Shown here: piece after piece, positions 1-6,167 of the stretch
How positions within the stretch are numbered: the first letter of the stretch is position 1
How the letters are laid out: each line of letters opens with the position of its first letter
Source of the DNA: GWC2-45-44 sp041661665
GTDB taxonomy: Bacteria > Planctomycetota > Phycisphaerae > Sedimentisphaerales > UBA12454
Length of the DNA: 8,302 nt
Direction: 5' to 3'
Assembly: GCA_041661665.1 (NCBI GenBank)
Contig: JBAZTW010000057.1
Coordinates: 1 to 8,302, forward strand
The notes under the pieces: generated by a model
Databases searched by the model: none
What the model was told of the DNA's origin: nothing
The model's input: only the letters and a program-made list of their open reading frames with translations
Translations under genes and position numbers: made by a program

Positions 1-70
1 TATCCTCTGCCGCCAAAAGAATACCACAGATAAGAAAAATTAACGATACTGAACACAGTTTGTTAGTCAT
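1..70 (-). CDS. N-terminus of an exported protein (partial)
   Basis: Only the first 23 codons are inside the window, so the function cannot be told. The peptide begins MTNKLCSVS and continues into a hydrophobic stretch (LIFLICGILLAA) followed by acidic residues ED. This is a classic signal peptide: a short basic n-region with Lys4, a hydrophobic core of about 16 residues, and small residues (Ala-Ala) where signal peptidase would cut. The protein is therefore probably exported or membrane-anchored. The start is well supported: GGGAGA lies 6 bases before the ATG, and a strong sigma70-type promoter lies about 60 bases further upstream. It is transcribed in the same direction as the upstream tRNA and gatB but seems to be its own unit. 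A membrane anchor that stays uncleaved is the main alternative. Confidence 0.7.
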   Translation of the reverse strand, partial: MTNKLCSVSLIFLICGILLAAED

Positions 71-76
71 TTTGTG

Positions 77-82
77 TCTCCC
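77..82 (-). promoter_or_regulatory. Shine-Dalgarno site of the exported-protein gene
   Basis: The minus strand reads GGGAGA, then 6 bases (CACAAA), then ATG at 70. The good match and spacing fix the start of this short partial gene. Confidence 0.65.
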
Positions 83-133
83 AAAAATATCCGTTACTCG
101 CGAACAACAGGCAGAAGTTTTATAACCACTGAT

Positions 134-162
134 ATTAGAGAATATTTTGGATATAATGTCAA
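134..162 (-). promoter_or_regulatory. Sigma70-type promoter of the exported-protein gene
   Basis: On the minus strand a perfect -35 box TTGACA (157-162) is followed by exactly 17 bases and then TCTAAT (134-139), which matches TATAAT at five of six positions. The predicted start of transcription is near 127, giving a leader of about 57 bases before the ATG at 70. The near-consensus boxes and ideal spacing suggest strong constitutive expression, independent of the gatB/tRNA unit. Confidence 0.7.
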
Positions 163-167
163 TACAG

Positions 168-183
168 AATGCCAATTGGTATT
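168..183. repeat. 16-bp near-perfect palindrome upstream of the -35 box
   Basis: AATGCCAATTGGTATT is self-complementary except for one G-T pair, with core CCAATTGG. It sits 5 bp upstream of the -35 box of the exported-protein promoter, where an activator site could lie. It could equally be a chance AT-rich palindrome or part of the 3' trailer of the tRNA. No known operator is recognised. Confidence 0.3.
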
Positions 184-222
184 ATTCTATACAACTTCTT
201 GATTTGCAAGGCGTTATGTTAA

Positions 223-296
223 TGGGCGGTACGGGATTCGAACCTGTGACCTCACGGGTGTGATCCGTGCGCTCTAACCAGCTGAGCTAATCGCCC
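223..296 (-). tRNA. tRNA-Val (anticodon CAC)
   Basis: The minus strand folds as a full cloverleaf. It has acceptor GGGCGAT/ACCGCCC with discriminator A, D-arm GCTC...GAGC, anticodon stem CACGG/CCGTG around loop ATCACAC (anticodon CAC at 260-262, reading GUG), a five-base variable loop, and T-loop TTCGAAT. CCA is not encoded. A35, C36 and A73 agree with valine identity. Two pairs are broken: A6-C67 in the acceptor (bases 291 and 229) and A51-C63 in the T-stem (bases 245 and 233). Both would be mended by T on the 3' strand, or by G on the 5' strand. The gene lies 19 bases after the gatB stop and is probably made from the same transcript. It could be a functional tRNA tolerating A-C pairs, or a damaged copy. 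Confidence 0.9.
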
Positions 297-315
297 TTAA
301 AAATCTAAACTTCCA

Positions 316-1776
316 TTATTTTAACCGCTCATTCATAATTTTCGCAACAATTTGCGGATTGGCAGCGCCTTTCATTTTCTGCATTACCTGTCCCATCAAA
401 AAGCCCTGTAATTTTTTGCTCTTTTTGCCGTCACTTCTAATTTCATTAACCGCATCCTGATTGACTGTTAAAATCTCATCGACAATTTTCGTCAGCTCAC
501 CCTCATCGCTTTTCTGAATGAGATTCAAACTCTCAGCAATTTTCTGCGGCTCATTGTCGTCCTGCATCATTTTTTCAAAAATCGCAGCCGCCGCTGTCGC
601 GCTTACAGTTCCGCCCGCAACTAATTTGGCAAGCTCAGCAAGCCGCTGCGGACTGATGCCAAGCTGCGAAACTTTGCAGTTTTTCTCACCGGCGATTTTC
701 AGGCCTGTCTGCGTGATAAAATTACATATCCGCTTAGGCTCGCCGCCGGCTTTTACAGACTCATCGAAAAATCCAGCTGTATCCTTATCCGCCGTCAATA
801 CGCCCGCATCATAATCATTGAGCGAATAATCAACAACAAACCTTTTCTGCATCGCCAATGGCAGCTCACGACAGCCTGACTGAATATTCGCAAGCCATTT
901 TTCATCGACCATCACCGGCACCAAATCCGGGTCTGGGAAATATCTGTAATCGTGTGCTTCTTCTTTTTCTCTCTGCAAAACAGTTACTTCGCGTTCGCTA
1001 TCCCAGCCGAACGTTTTCTTGTTTCCGCTTTTCATAACTTCGCCGCGTTCAAGAAATTCATTAAGCTGGCGTTTGGCCTCAAAGGCTGTTCCCTTTTCCA
1101 GAGCCTTAAAGCTGTTGAGATTCTTTATTTCCGTAATCGGCGTTTTAAATTCGCCGCCGTCTTTCTTTATTACAACATTTACATTCGGCTCGAACCGCAT
1201 ATGTCCCTTTTGCATATCCGCCTGCGAAACGCCGAGAAAACGAACTATCCTCTGCAGCTCCATCGCCAGAGTCGCCACTTCCTGCGGGTTGTTCATATCG
1301 GGCTCGGTTACAATCTCCATCAATGGCGTGCCTGCCCTGTTTAAATCGACCTGCGAAAACGCTCCTGAATGTAAATTTTTGCCTGCATCTTCTTCGAGAT
1401 GAACTCTGCGAATGCGAATTTTTTTAGATTGGCCGTCAGCAAGCGGGATTTCTATAAAACCATTTTCGCCGACCGGCAAATCGTACTGGCTTATCTGATA
1501 ATTCTTCGGCAGATCGGGATAGTAATAACTTTTCCTGTCCCACTTTGTGAATCCTGCGATTTTGCAGTTCAGAGCAGATGCTGTAAGAATTGCGAATTCA
1601 ACCGCCTGCCTGTTCATTACCGGCAGAGCGCCGGGCAGACCAAGACAAACCGGACAAACTCTGCTGTTCGGCTCGCCGGCAAAAACAAGCTCACACCCGC
1701 AGAACATCTTTGTCCGCGTTGCAAGCTGAACGTGAATTTCCAAACCAACTATAATTTTATAATCAAGCTCTGCCAT
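316..1776 (-). CDS. gatB: Asp-tRNA(Asn)/Glu-tRNA(Gln) amidotransferase subunit B
   Basis: GatB binds the misacylated Glu-tRNA(Gln) or Asp-tRNA(Asn), activates the side chain with ATP, and accepts ammonia from GatA to form Gln-tRNA or Asn-tRNA in the cytoplasm. The 486-residue length is normal for the family. Signatures seen are VGLEIHVQL near residue 10; a four-cysteine zinc site (C26, C28, C41, C44); WDRKSYYYPDLPKNYQISQ from 79; HLEEDAGKNLH from 126; NRAGTPLMEIVTEPD from 146; MRFEPNVN from 193; and DYRYFPDPDL from 276, all in the catalytic cradle. A helical part and the C-terminal tail domain (about 410-486, with SDGKKSKKLQGFLMGQVM) bind tRNA. The start lies 28 bases after the metG stop with no clear Shine-Dalgarno site, which suggests coupling or leaderless-like initiation. 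gatA and gatC are not nearby in this window, so the complex is assembled from elsewhere. Confidence 0.97.
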   Translation of the reverse strand: MAELDYKIIVGLEIHVQLATRTKMFCGCELVFAGEPNSRVCPVCLGLPGALPVMNRQAVEFAILTASALNCKIAGFTKWDRKSYYYPDLPKNYQISQYDLPVGENGFIEIPLADGQSKKIRIRRVHLEEDAGKNLHSGAFSQVDLNRAGTPLMEIVTEPDMNNPQEVATLAMELQRIVRFLGVSQADMQKGHMRFEPNVNVVIKKDGGEFKTPITEIKNLNSFKALEKGTAFEAKRQLNEFLERGEVMKSGNKKTFGWDSEREVTVLQREKEEAHDYRYFPDPDLVPVMVDEKWLANIQSGCRELPLAMQKRFVVDYSLNDYDAGVLTADKDTAGFFDESVKAGGEPKRICNFITQTGLKIAGEKNCKVSQLGISPQRLAELAKLVAGGTVSATAAAAIFEKMMQDDNEPQKIAESLNLIQKSDEGELTKIVDEILTVNQDAVNEIRSDGKKSKKLQGFLMGQVMQKMKGAANPQIVAKIMNERLK

Positions 1777-1804
1777 AATTTATCAGATACAGAGGATAAC
1801 TTCT

Positions 1805-3823
1805 TTAATGTATTCTCTGGCCGGGTTTTGCACCGCTGTCGATATTCAATAGGAAAACTTCCGCCCCGCCAGGGCCGGCAGCACAAACCATACCTTCCGA
1901 AAGACCGAATTTCATCTTACGCGGTTTCAAATTCGCTACGCAAATAACCAATCTGCCGGTAAGCTCCTCGGGCTTGTAAGCCTTTGAGATGCCTGCGAAA
2001 ACATTTTTCTTAATACCGCCTATGTCGAGTTCCAGATGCAGGAGTTTGTCCGCGCCCTCGACTGCTTCGGCTTTTAAGACTTTCGCGACGCGAAGGTCAA
2101 TTTTCATAAAGTCTTCGATTGTACATTCGGGAGCCAGCGGCTCGTCAAGCTGATTAGCCGGAGCAGCGGGTTGTGTTGGTTCTACCGGTACTGTTGGTTT
2201 GCTTTCTTCTATCATAGCGTTCACCTTATCAATTTCGACTCGCTCGGCAAGTCTCACATATTCATTTATTTTATGATTTTCCAAAACTTTATCAATATCC
2301 GCGAAACTTTGCTGGGCGATATTCAAAATCTTTTCAATCTTCTCGGCAAAAATCGGAAGCACAGGTTTTAAATAAATCGCCAAAACTTTTACCGCATTTA
2401 CAATCGCAGTCAGAACAACGCGGGTTTTCTCAGCATCAGTCTTTATCATCGACCAGGGCTGATTCTGTTCGACATATTTATTTGCAACATCGGCAAGGCC
2501 GGCAATCTGGCGGATTACGGAAGCGTAATTCAGGCTTTCATAATCGTTTACAATTGCTTCCTTTGCGACGGTGAGCTGATTTAAAAGCTCTTTTCCTGCC
2601 TGGTCAAGTTTGCCGAGTTTGCCTTCGAGTTTGCCTGTAAGCATTGGCACAGACCGGCTCGCAAGATTGGCTAATTTGCCTACAAGGTCGGAATTTATCT
2701 TTGCGGTAAAATCGTCAAAACTCAAATCTATATCCTCAACTCCGCCGGAAAGTTTGCTTGCGTAATAGTATCGCAAGTATTCCGGGTCGAGGTGATTGGC
2801 GTAGGTCTCGGCCTTTATGAACGTGCCTTTCGACTTGCTCATCTTTTCGCCGTTGACGGTTAAAAAGCCGTGTATAAAAAGTTTATTAGCGACTCTGAAA
2901 CCCGCTCCGGTAAGCATCGCGGGCCAGAACAACGCGTGGAAATACATTATGTCTTTGCCGATGAAGTGGTAAAGCTCATACTCATCGCTATTCCAAACGG
3001 CATCGAAATCAAGGCCGTTTTTGTCACAGTAATTTTTGCAGCTTGCCATATATCCGATTGGAGCATCGAGCCAGACATAGAAAAATTTATTTTCTTCACC
3101 GGGGATTTTAAAGCCGAAATATGGCCCATCACGCGAGATATCCCAATCCTTTAAACCAGATGAAAACCATTCATCGAGTTTATTGGAAACGCTTTTGCCG
3201 GTGTAGCCTGCGGAAATAATATCTTTAAGCTGCTGCTGATAATCGGCAAGTTTGAAGAAATAATGAACGCTTGTTTTTCTTATCGGCGATGCGCCGCAGG
3301 TTGCGCAGGCGGGATTTATCAATTCCGTAGGCTGATATGTCGCGCCGCACGAATCGCAGGAATCGCCATATTGGTTTTCCGCTTTGCATTTTGGGCAGAT
3401 GCCTCGAATAAATCTATCCGGCAGGAACATATTACAGTTTGGGCAATACGCCTGCTCGATTTCGCGTTTAACTATCGAGCCTTTTTCATTAAGGCGATTA
3501 TAAATCAATTCGCTGAACTGTTTATTCTCAGGCGAATGCGTCGAATAATAATTATCGAACTCTATGTGAAAATTTTTGAAGTCGCGAAAATGTTCCGCGT
3601 GAACCCTTTTTATCAATTCCTCAGGAGCGATGCCTTCGGTCTTTGCGCGAATCATTACGGGCGTGCCGTGAGTATCGTCTGCGCAAAAATACAAACATTT
3701 ATTGCCAACGGCTTTTTGATAACGAACCCAAATATCGGTTTGAAGATACTCGACGAGATGACCTATGTGAATCGGGCCGTTTGCGTAAGGCAGCGCGGAT
3801 GTTACAAGAATATTTCGACTCAT
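1805..3823 (-). CDS. metG: Methionyl-tRNA synthetase with C-terminal tRNA-binding domain
   Basis: This class I synthetase charges tRNA-Met with methionine in the cytoplasm. The 672-residue protein shows the Rossmann-fold signature ALPYANGPIHIGHL (HIGH at 19-22) and EKMSKSKG (KMSKS at 327-331). Its insert carries four CxxC pairs (C127/C130, C143/C146, C156/C159, C173/C176), so it is the two-knuckle zinc type found in E. coli and archaea rather than the zinc-poor type. An anticodon-binding helical domain follows (about 375-520). After a Pro/Ala-rich linker (about 545-565) comes an EMAPII/Arc1p-like domain with DFMKIDLRVAKV, known to dimerise the enzyme and bind tRNA. The start codon directly abuts the ricT stop (TAAATG). 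Its Shine-Dalgarno site GGGAG (3830-3834, 6-base spacing) lies inside the last ricT codons, so translation is likely coupled. Confidence 0.97.
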   Translation of the reverse strand: MSRNILVTSALPYANGPIHIGHLVEYLQTDIWVRYQKAVGNKCLYFCADDTHGTPVMIRAKTEGIAPEELIKRVHAEHFRDFKNFHIEFDNYYSTHSPENKQFSELIYNRLNEKGSIVKREIEQAYCPNCNMFLPDRFIRGICPKCKAENQYGDSCDSCGATYQPTELINPACATCGASPIRKTSVHYFFKLADYQQQLKDIISAGYTGKSVSNKLDEWFSSGLKDWDISRDGPYFGFKIPGEENKFFYVWLDAPIGYMASCKNYCDKNGLDFDAVWNSDEYELYHFIGKDIMYFHALFWPAMLTGAGFRVANKLFIHGFLTVNGEKMSKSKGTFIKAETYANHLDPEYLRYYYASKLSGGVEDIDLSFDDFTAKINSDLVGKLANLASRSVPMLTGKLEGKLGKLDQAGKELLNQLTVAKEAIVNDYESLNYASVIRQIAGLADVANKYVEQNQPWSMIKTDAEKTRVVLTAIVNAVKVLAIYLKPVLPIFAEKIEKILNIAQQSFADIDKVLENHKINEYVRLAERVEIDKVNAMIEESKPTVPVEPTQPAAPANQLDEPLAPECTIEDFMKIDLRVAKVLKAEAVEGADKLLHLELDIGGIKKNVFAGISKAYKPEELTGRLVICVANLKPRKMKFGLSEGMVCAAGPGGAEVFLLNIDSGAKPGQRIH

Positions 3824-4876
3824 TTACTGCTCCCGGTTGTTTTGCTCATTGTTCTGCTCCGGCGTATCGTCCTGGGCAGTATCATGGTCATCATCGTTAT
3901 CATCATCACGTCCGCAGGGACAATTTGGCTGATTCTGCGCCATACTTTTATTATACGGCCTGCCATCGGGAAGCAGAAGAATCTCAACATCCTCAACCGG
4001 CACAGCAAAAACAGTTCCATCGTCAGCGCGTATCGAAACAAGCTGCGTCAGAACCTGCCCATCTATGACGATGCCCTCGCCATGCGAAGTTTTCACCCGG
4101 CAGCGTCTTTTCGGCAGCCGCTTGTTAAGGTCTCTGTATGTATGGTCTTCATATCGCAGGCAGCATTTTAATCTGCCGCAGTAACCGGAAATTTTTGATG
4201 GGTCAAGCGTCGCCTTTTGCAGCTTGGCCATTTTCATATTAACGGGCTTGAGGATTTTTAAATATCTCTGGCAGCAGCACACCTGTCCGCAGACCTCAAC
4301 ATCAGCGGCGATTTTGGCCGCATCTCTTGAGCCTACCTGCCGCATTTCGATTCGCGTCTGAAATTCCTTCGCTAACTGCTTGACCAATTCGCGAAAATCA
4401 ATTCTCGTTTCGGAGGTGAAATAGAAAATAATTCTTTCGCCGCCGAAAACATGTTCGATATCTATCAGCTTTATAGGCAGATTCATTTCCGCTATGACCT
4501 GCTGGCACTTTTTTAGTTCCTCTTTGGCGCCGATGTTTATGTGGTGTTCTTCGCTGAGGTCCTGCGCGGTGGCATATCTCACAAACCTGCCGCCGTTGAT
4601 TACCGGACAGCCTTCAGCGCCCTGCTCATAATAGTCAACAAGGTTTTGCTCGCTTTTTTTGAAGGCGCCGGATTTATAGCAGAACCTGCCCACCACTTCA
4701 CCGATTTCAAGGCCCCGCTCGGTTTTTATCATTACCTTGCTTAGCGCCTTTGGCATTGTTTTTTCGTCGTGGACAAACCAGCCAAGCTGTCCGCATTTGC
4801 CGTAGCGGACGAGCATTTTCTTATCAGCCGGTGAATGTTTATGTTTCTGTGGGTCGTTAGCGTTAGTATCTGTCAT
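3824..4876 (-). CDS. ricT: RicT/YaaT-like PSP1 family protein
   Basis: The protein resembles Bacillus YaaT (RicT). In Bacillus, RicT with RicA and RicF forms an iron-sulfur complex that acts with RNase Y on mRNA processing and also affects sporulation and competence. The family core is clear: FYFTSETRIDFRELVKQLA near 151-169, RTRIEMRQVGSRDAAK near 174-188, then two cysteine clusters, C196/C200-C201-C202 and C233/C238-C239 (the latter in KISGYCGRLKCCLRYE), which fit metal or Fe-S ligands. The PSP1 domain covers roughly 90-175. At 350 residues it is longer than the Bacillus protein (about 275): it has an N-terminal extension rich in Lys and His and a C-terminal tail with a CPC motif (319-321), an Asp-rich run and Gln/Asn-rich end. 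Position between holB and metG matches Firmicutes order. Function in this organism is inferred; ricA and ricF are not in the window. Confidence 0.9.
   Translation of the reverse strand: MTDTNANDPQKHKHSPADKKMLVRYGKCGQLGWFVHDEKTMPKALSKVMIKTERGLEIGEVVGRFCYKSGAFKKSEQNLVDYYEQGAEGCPVINGGRFVRYATAQDLSEEHHINIGAKEELKKCQQVIAEMNLPIKLIDIEHVFGGERIIFYFTSETRIDFRELVKQLAKEFQTRIEMRQVGSRDAAKIAADVEVCGQVCCCQRYLKILKPVNMKMAKLQKATLDPSKISGYCGRLKCCLRYEDHTYRDLNKRLPKRRCRVKTSHGEGIVIDGQVLTQLVSIRADDGTVFAVPVEDVEILLLPDGRPYNKSMAQNQPNCPCGRDDDNDDDHDTAQDDTPEQNNEQNNREQ
3881..3911 (-). repeat. Triplet low-complexity tract coding the RicT acidic tail
   Basis: Near-tandem CAT/CGT triplets on the plus strand (GAT/GAC/AAC codons on the coding strand) encode DDDNDDDHD close to the RicT C-terminus. 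Such tracts can expand or contract by slippage without changing frame, so tail length may vary among relatives. The tail is probably disordered. Confidence 0.5.
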
Positions 4877-4908
4877 AAAAGTAAGTTTCGCCGACTGGCG
4901 AACTCCTT
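4877..4908 (-). promoter_or_regulatory. ricT ribosome-binding site with intervening hairpin
   Basis: On the minus strand AAGGAG (4903-4908) is followed at once by a perfect 6-bp hairpin, TTCGCC, loop AGTC, GGCGAA (4887-4902). Ten bases (ACTTACTTTT) then lead to the ATG at 4876. The linear spacing of 26 bases is far too long for normal pairing, but folding the hairpin brings it to about 10. No ATG, GTG or TTG lies in frame between the two, and no closer purine-rich site exists. Phage T4 gene 38 is a known case in which a stem-loop shortens this distance. The hairpin might instead be accidental, or act as a control element. Confidence 0.5.
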
Positions 4909-4936
4909 AATTTTTCTAAATTTTTAGTTTTTAACT

Positions 4937-6043
4937 TTAACCTCTCATTATACCAGAATTTGCCAAACTTAGCAAGAGATGCTCGAAAAGGAGCTTTTCA
5001 TTGACAGAGGCATCAATAAACCGCCCTGTTTCAAAACAGGCCTCGATTAAATCCGCACATCTGCGGCAATCATACCGCTGGGCAAGTTTTCCAACGCAAT
5101 CGGCCTGGTCAAAATGAACAATTTTGCCCTTATCGGCAAAATCCGCTCTCATCGCGTCGCTCAATACCGAGACAAAAATCTGCACAAACGCCTTTTTCGT
5201 CTGGCGGTTTATGTCGGATTTGCTCGTATCAGGCCGAAGTTTTTCCAAAGATTCTGTCAACGCTGAAGCAGTCGAACTTATCCACTGCGCAAAATCTACC
5301 GCGTCAGTTATTTTCAAATCTGCAAAACGCCTGACGGCCTGTTTTTTTATGTCGTAAAATGATGGCTCAAGTTTGGAAAAAAGCTCCGCCTGACCAATAC
5401 TGCCGGCGGTGAACCCAGCCCAGAATTTAGCCTGATTTTTGTCAATTCCGCCAGCGACAAGATGAGCGATTATTTTTTCATCGCTTAGCGAGCCGAACTG
5501 AACAATCTGGCATCGCGATTTTGTCGTTGGTAAAAGATTATCAATTTTCGTGCAAAGCAGAATAATAAAACTTTTGCCCGGCGGTTCCTCCAAAACCTTT
5601 AAAAGAGCGTTCTGGCTGGCCGTGTTAAGCCTTTCAGATTCGCTTATCACAAAAACTTTCGATGCTGAAAGAACCGACTTAATCGAAACTTTTTCCAAAA
5701 TGAATTCACGAACAACATCTATTGGAAGGTCTATAGGCGTTCTTTTCCGATTCTCCGCATCTCTCGAAAACTTCAGCAGCTCTTTATATATATAATGAAA
5801 ATCAGGATGTGAATCAGTCTCAAAAGCTGTACAGGAAGAACATTTGCCGCAGTGGATAAAGGCGTTGTCTTTTTTTACCGGCGATGCACAGAGCAGCAAT
5901 TGGGCCCAGCATTTTGCTGTGGTAAATTTGCCCACACCTTCGGGGCCTGCGAAAATGACGGCGTGCGGCACCTTGCTCGCCGCAAACGCTCGCTGCAAAC
6001 TGTCAACCGCTCTGTCCTGACAAAAAATTTCGGTTAGATTCAT
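4937..6043 (-). CDS. holB: DNA polymerase III, delta prime subunit
   Basis: Delta prime is the stator subunit of the clamp loader that places the beta sliding clamp on DNA for replication. The 368-residue protein has an AAA+ fold with VIFAGPEGVGKF (residues 29-40), a zinc module (C52, C65, C68, C71, in HCGKCSSC), ASQNALLKVLEEPP (142-155), and TTKSRC (173-178), whose SRC motif is shared by clamp-loader subunits. Two nucleotide-binding elements are worn: the P-loop reads GPEGVGKF with Phe40 in place of Ser/Thr, and the Walker B region reads VFVISESERLN. This fits delta prime, which in E. coli does not bind ATP, and argues against DnaX. The gene lies 60 bases upstream of ricT. It has no good Shine-Dalgarno site; a G-rich stretch 13 bases before the ATG is part of a repeat hairpin. 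Confidence 0.93.
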   Translation of the reverse strand: MNLTEIFCQDRAVDSLQRAFAASKVPHAVIFAGPEGVGKFTTAKCWAQLLLCASPVKKDNAFIHCGKCSSCTAFETDSHPDFHYIYKELLKFSRDAENRKRTPIDLPIDVVREFILEKVSIKSVLSASKVFVISESERLNTASQNALLKVLEEPPGKSFIILLCTKIDNLLPTTKSRCQIVQFGSLSDEKIIAHLVAGGIDKNQAKFWAGFTAGSIGQAELFSKLEPSFYDIKKQAVRRFADLKITDAVDFAQWISSTASALTESLEKLRPDTSKSDINRQTKKAFVQIFVSVLSDAMRADFADKGKIVHFDQADCVGKLAQRYDCRRCADLIEACFETGRFIDASVNEKLLFEHLLLSLANSGIMRG

Positions 6044-6057
6044 AATAGTTAGTTAGC

Positions 6058-6076
6058 CCCCAGCTTTATGCTGGGG
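6058..6076. repeat. Hairpin repeat next to the holB start
   Basis: CCCCAGC, loop TTTAT, GCTGGGG makes a perfect 7-bp GC-rich stem. Its edge lies 14 bases before the holB ATG on the minus strand. With the repeats beside it, it looks like a dispersed palindromic element. It could hinder ribosome access to holB or stabilise an mRNA end. It has no U-tract on the transcribed strand, so it is not a canonical terminator. Confidence 0.6.
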
Positions 6077-6083
6077 ATTTGTC

Positions 6084-6103
6084 ATTCCCGCGAAAGCGGG
6101 AAT
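6084..6103. repeat. dRS3-like 20-bp palindrome
   Basis: ATTCCCGCGAAAGCGGGAAT is a perfect 8-bp stem with a GAAA loop. It fits the pattern ATTCCC-N8-GGGAAT that defines the Neisseria dRS3 repeat. With its flanks (GTC before, CCAG after) it also matches a palindrome widely scattered in genomes of other bacteria, as far as I recall. Its presence in an operon gap suggests insertion of a dispersed element. Confidence 0.7.
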
Positions 6104-6110
6104 CCAGTTT

Positions 6111-6160
6111 CGTAGGGTGAGCTCGCCTGCCCTGAGCTTGTCGAAGGGTCAGCCCACGCG
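6111..6160. repeat. CTTCGACAAGCTCAGG-type dispersed repeat
   Basis: Bases 6130-6148 read CCCTGAGCTTGTCGAAGGG, ends CCCT/AGGG being complementary. This word is a familiar intergenic repeat in many environmental bacterial genomes. It is bracketed by CGTAGGGTGAGC (6111-6122) and CAGCCCACGCG (6150-6160), which resemble decayed arms of another common repeat beginning CGTAGGGTGGGC. The plus-strand translation gives the ALSLSKG string typical of spurious proteins made from this repeat. Confidence 0.6.
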
Positions 6161-6167
6161 GTTCACT

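Noticed and set aside
163..222. Intrinsic terminator after the tRNA gene
   Set aside because: The only stem (CTTG/CAAG) is four base pairs and no U-tract follows.
952..1947. Several plus-strand frames opposite gatB and the end of metG
   Set aside because: They shadow highly conserved coding sequence and show no ribosome sites or domain features.
3263..4171. A 302-codon plus-strand open frame across the metG/ricT junction
   Set aside because: It lies wholly opposite two well-supported genes, has no recognisable domain, and its composition is that of an antisense shadow.
6056..6160. CRISPR array
   Set aside because: The palindromic units differ from one another and there is no repeat-spacer periodicity.
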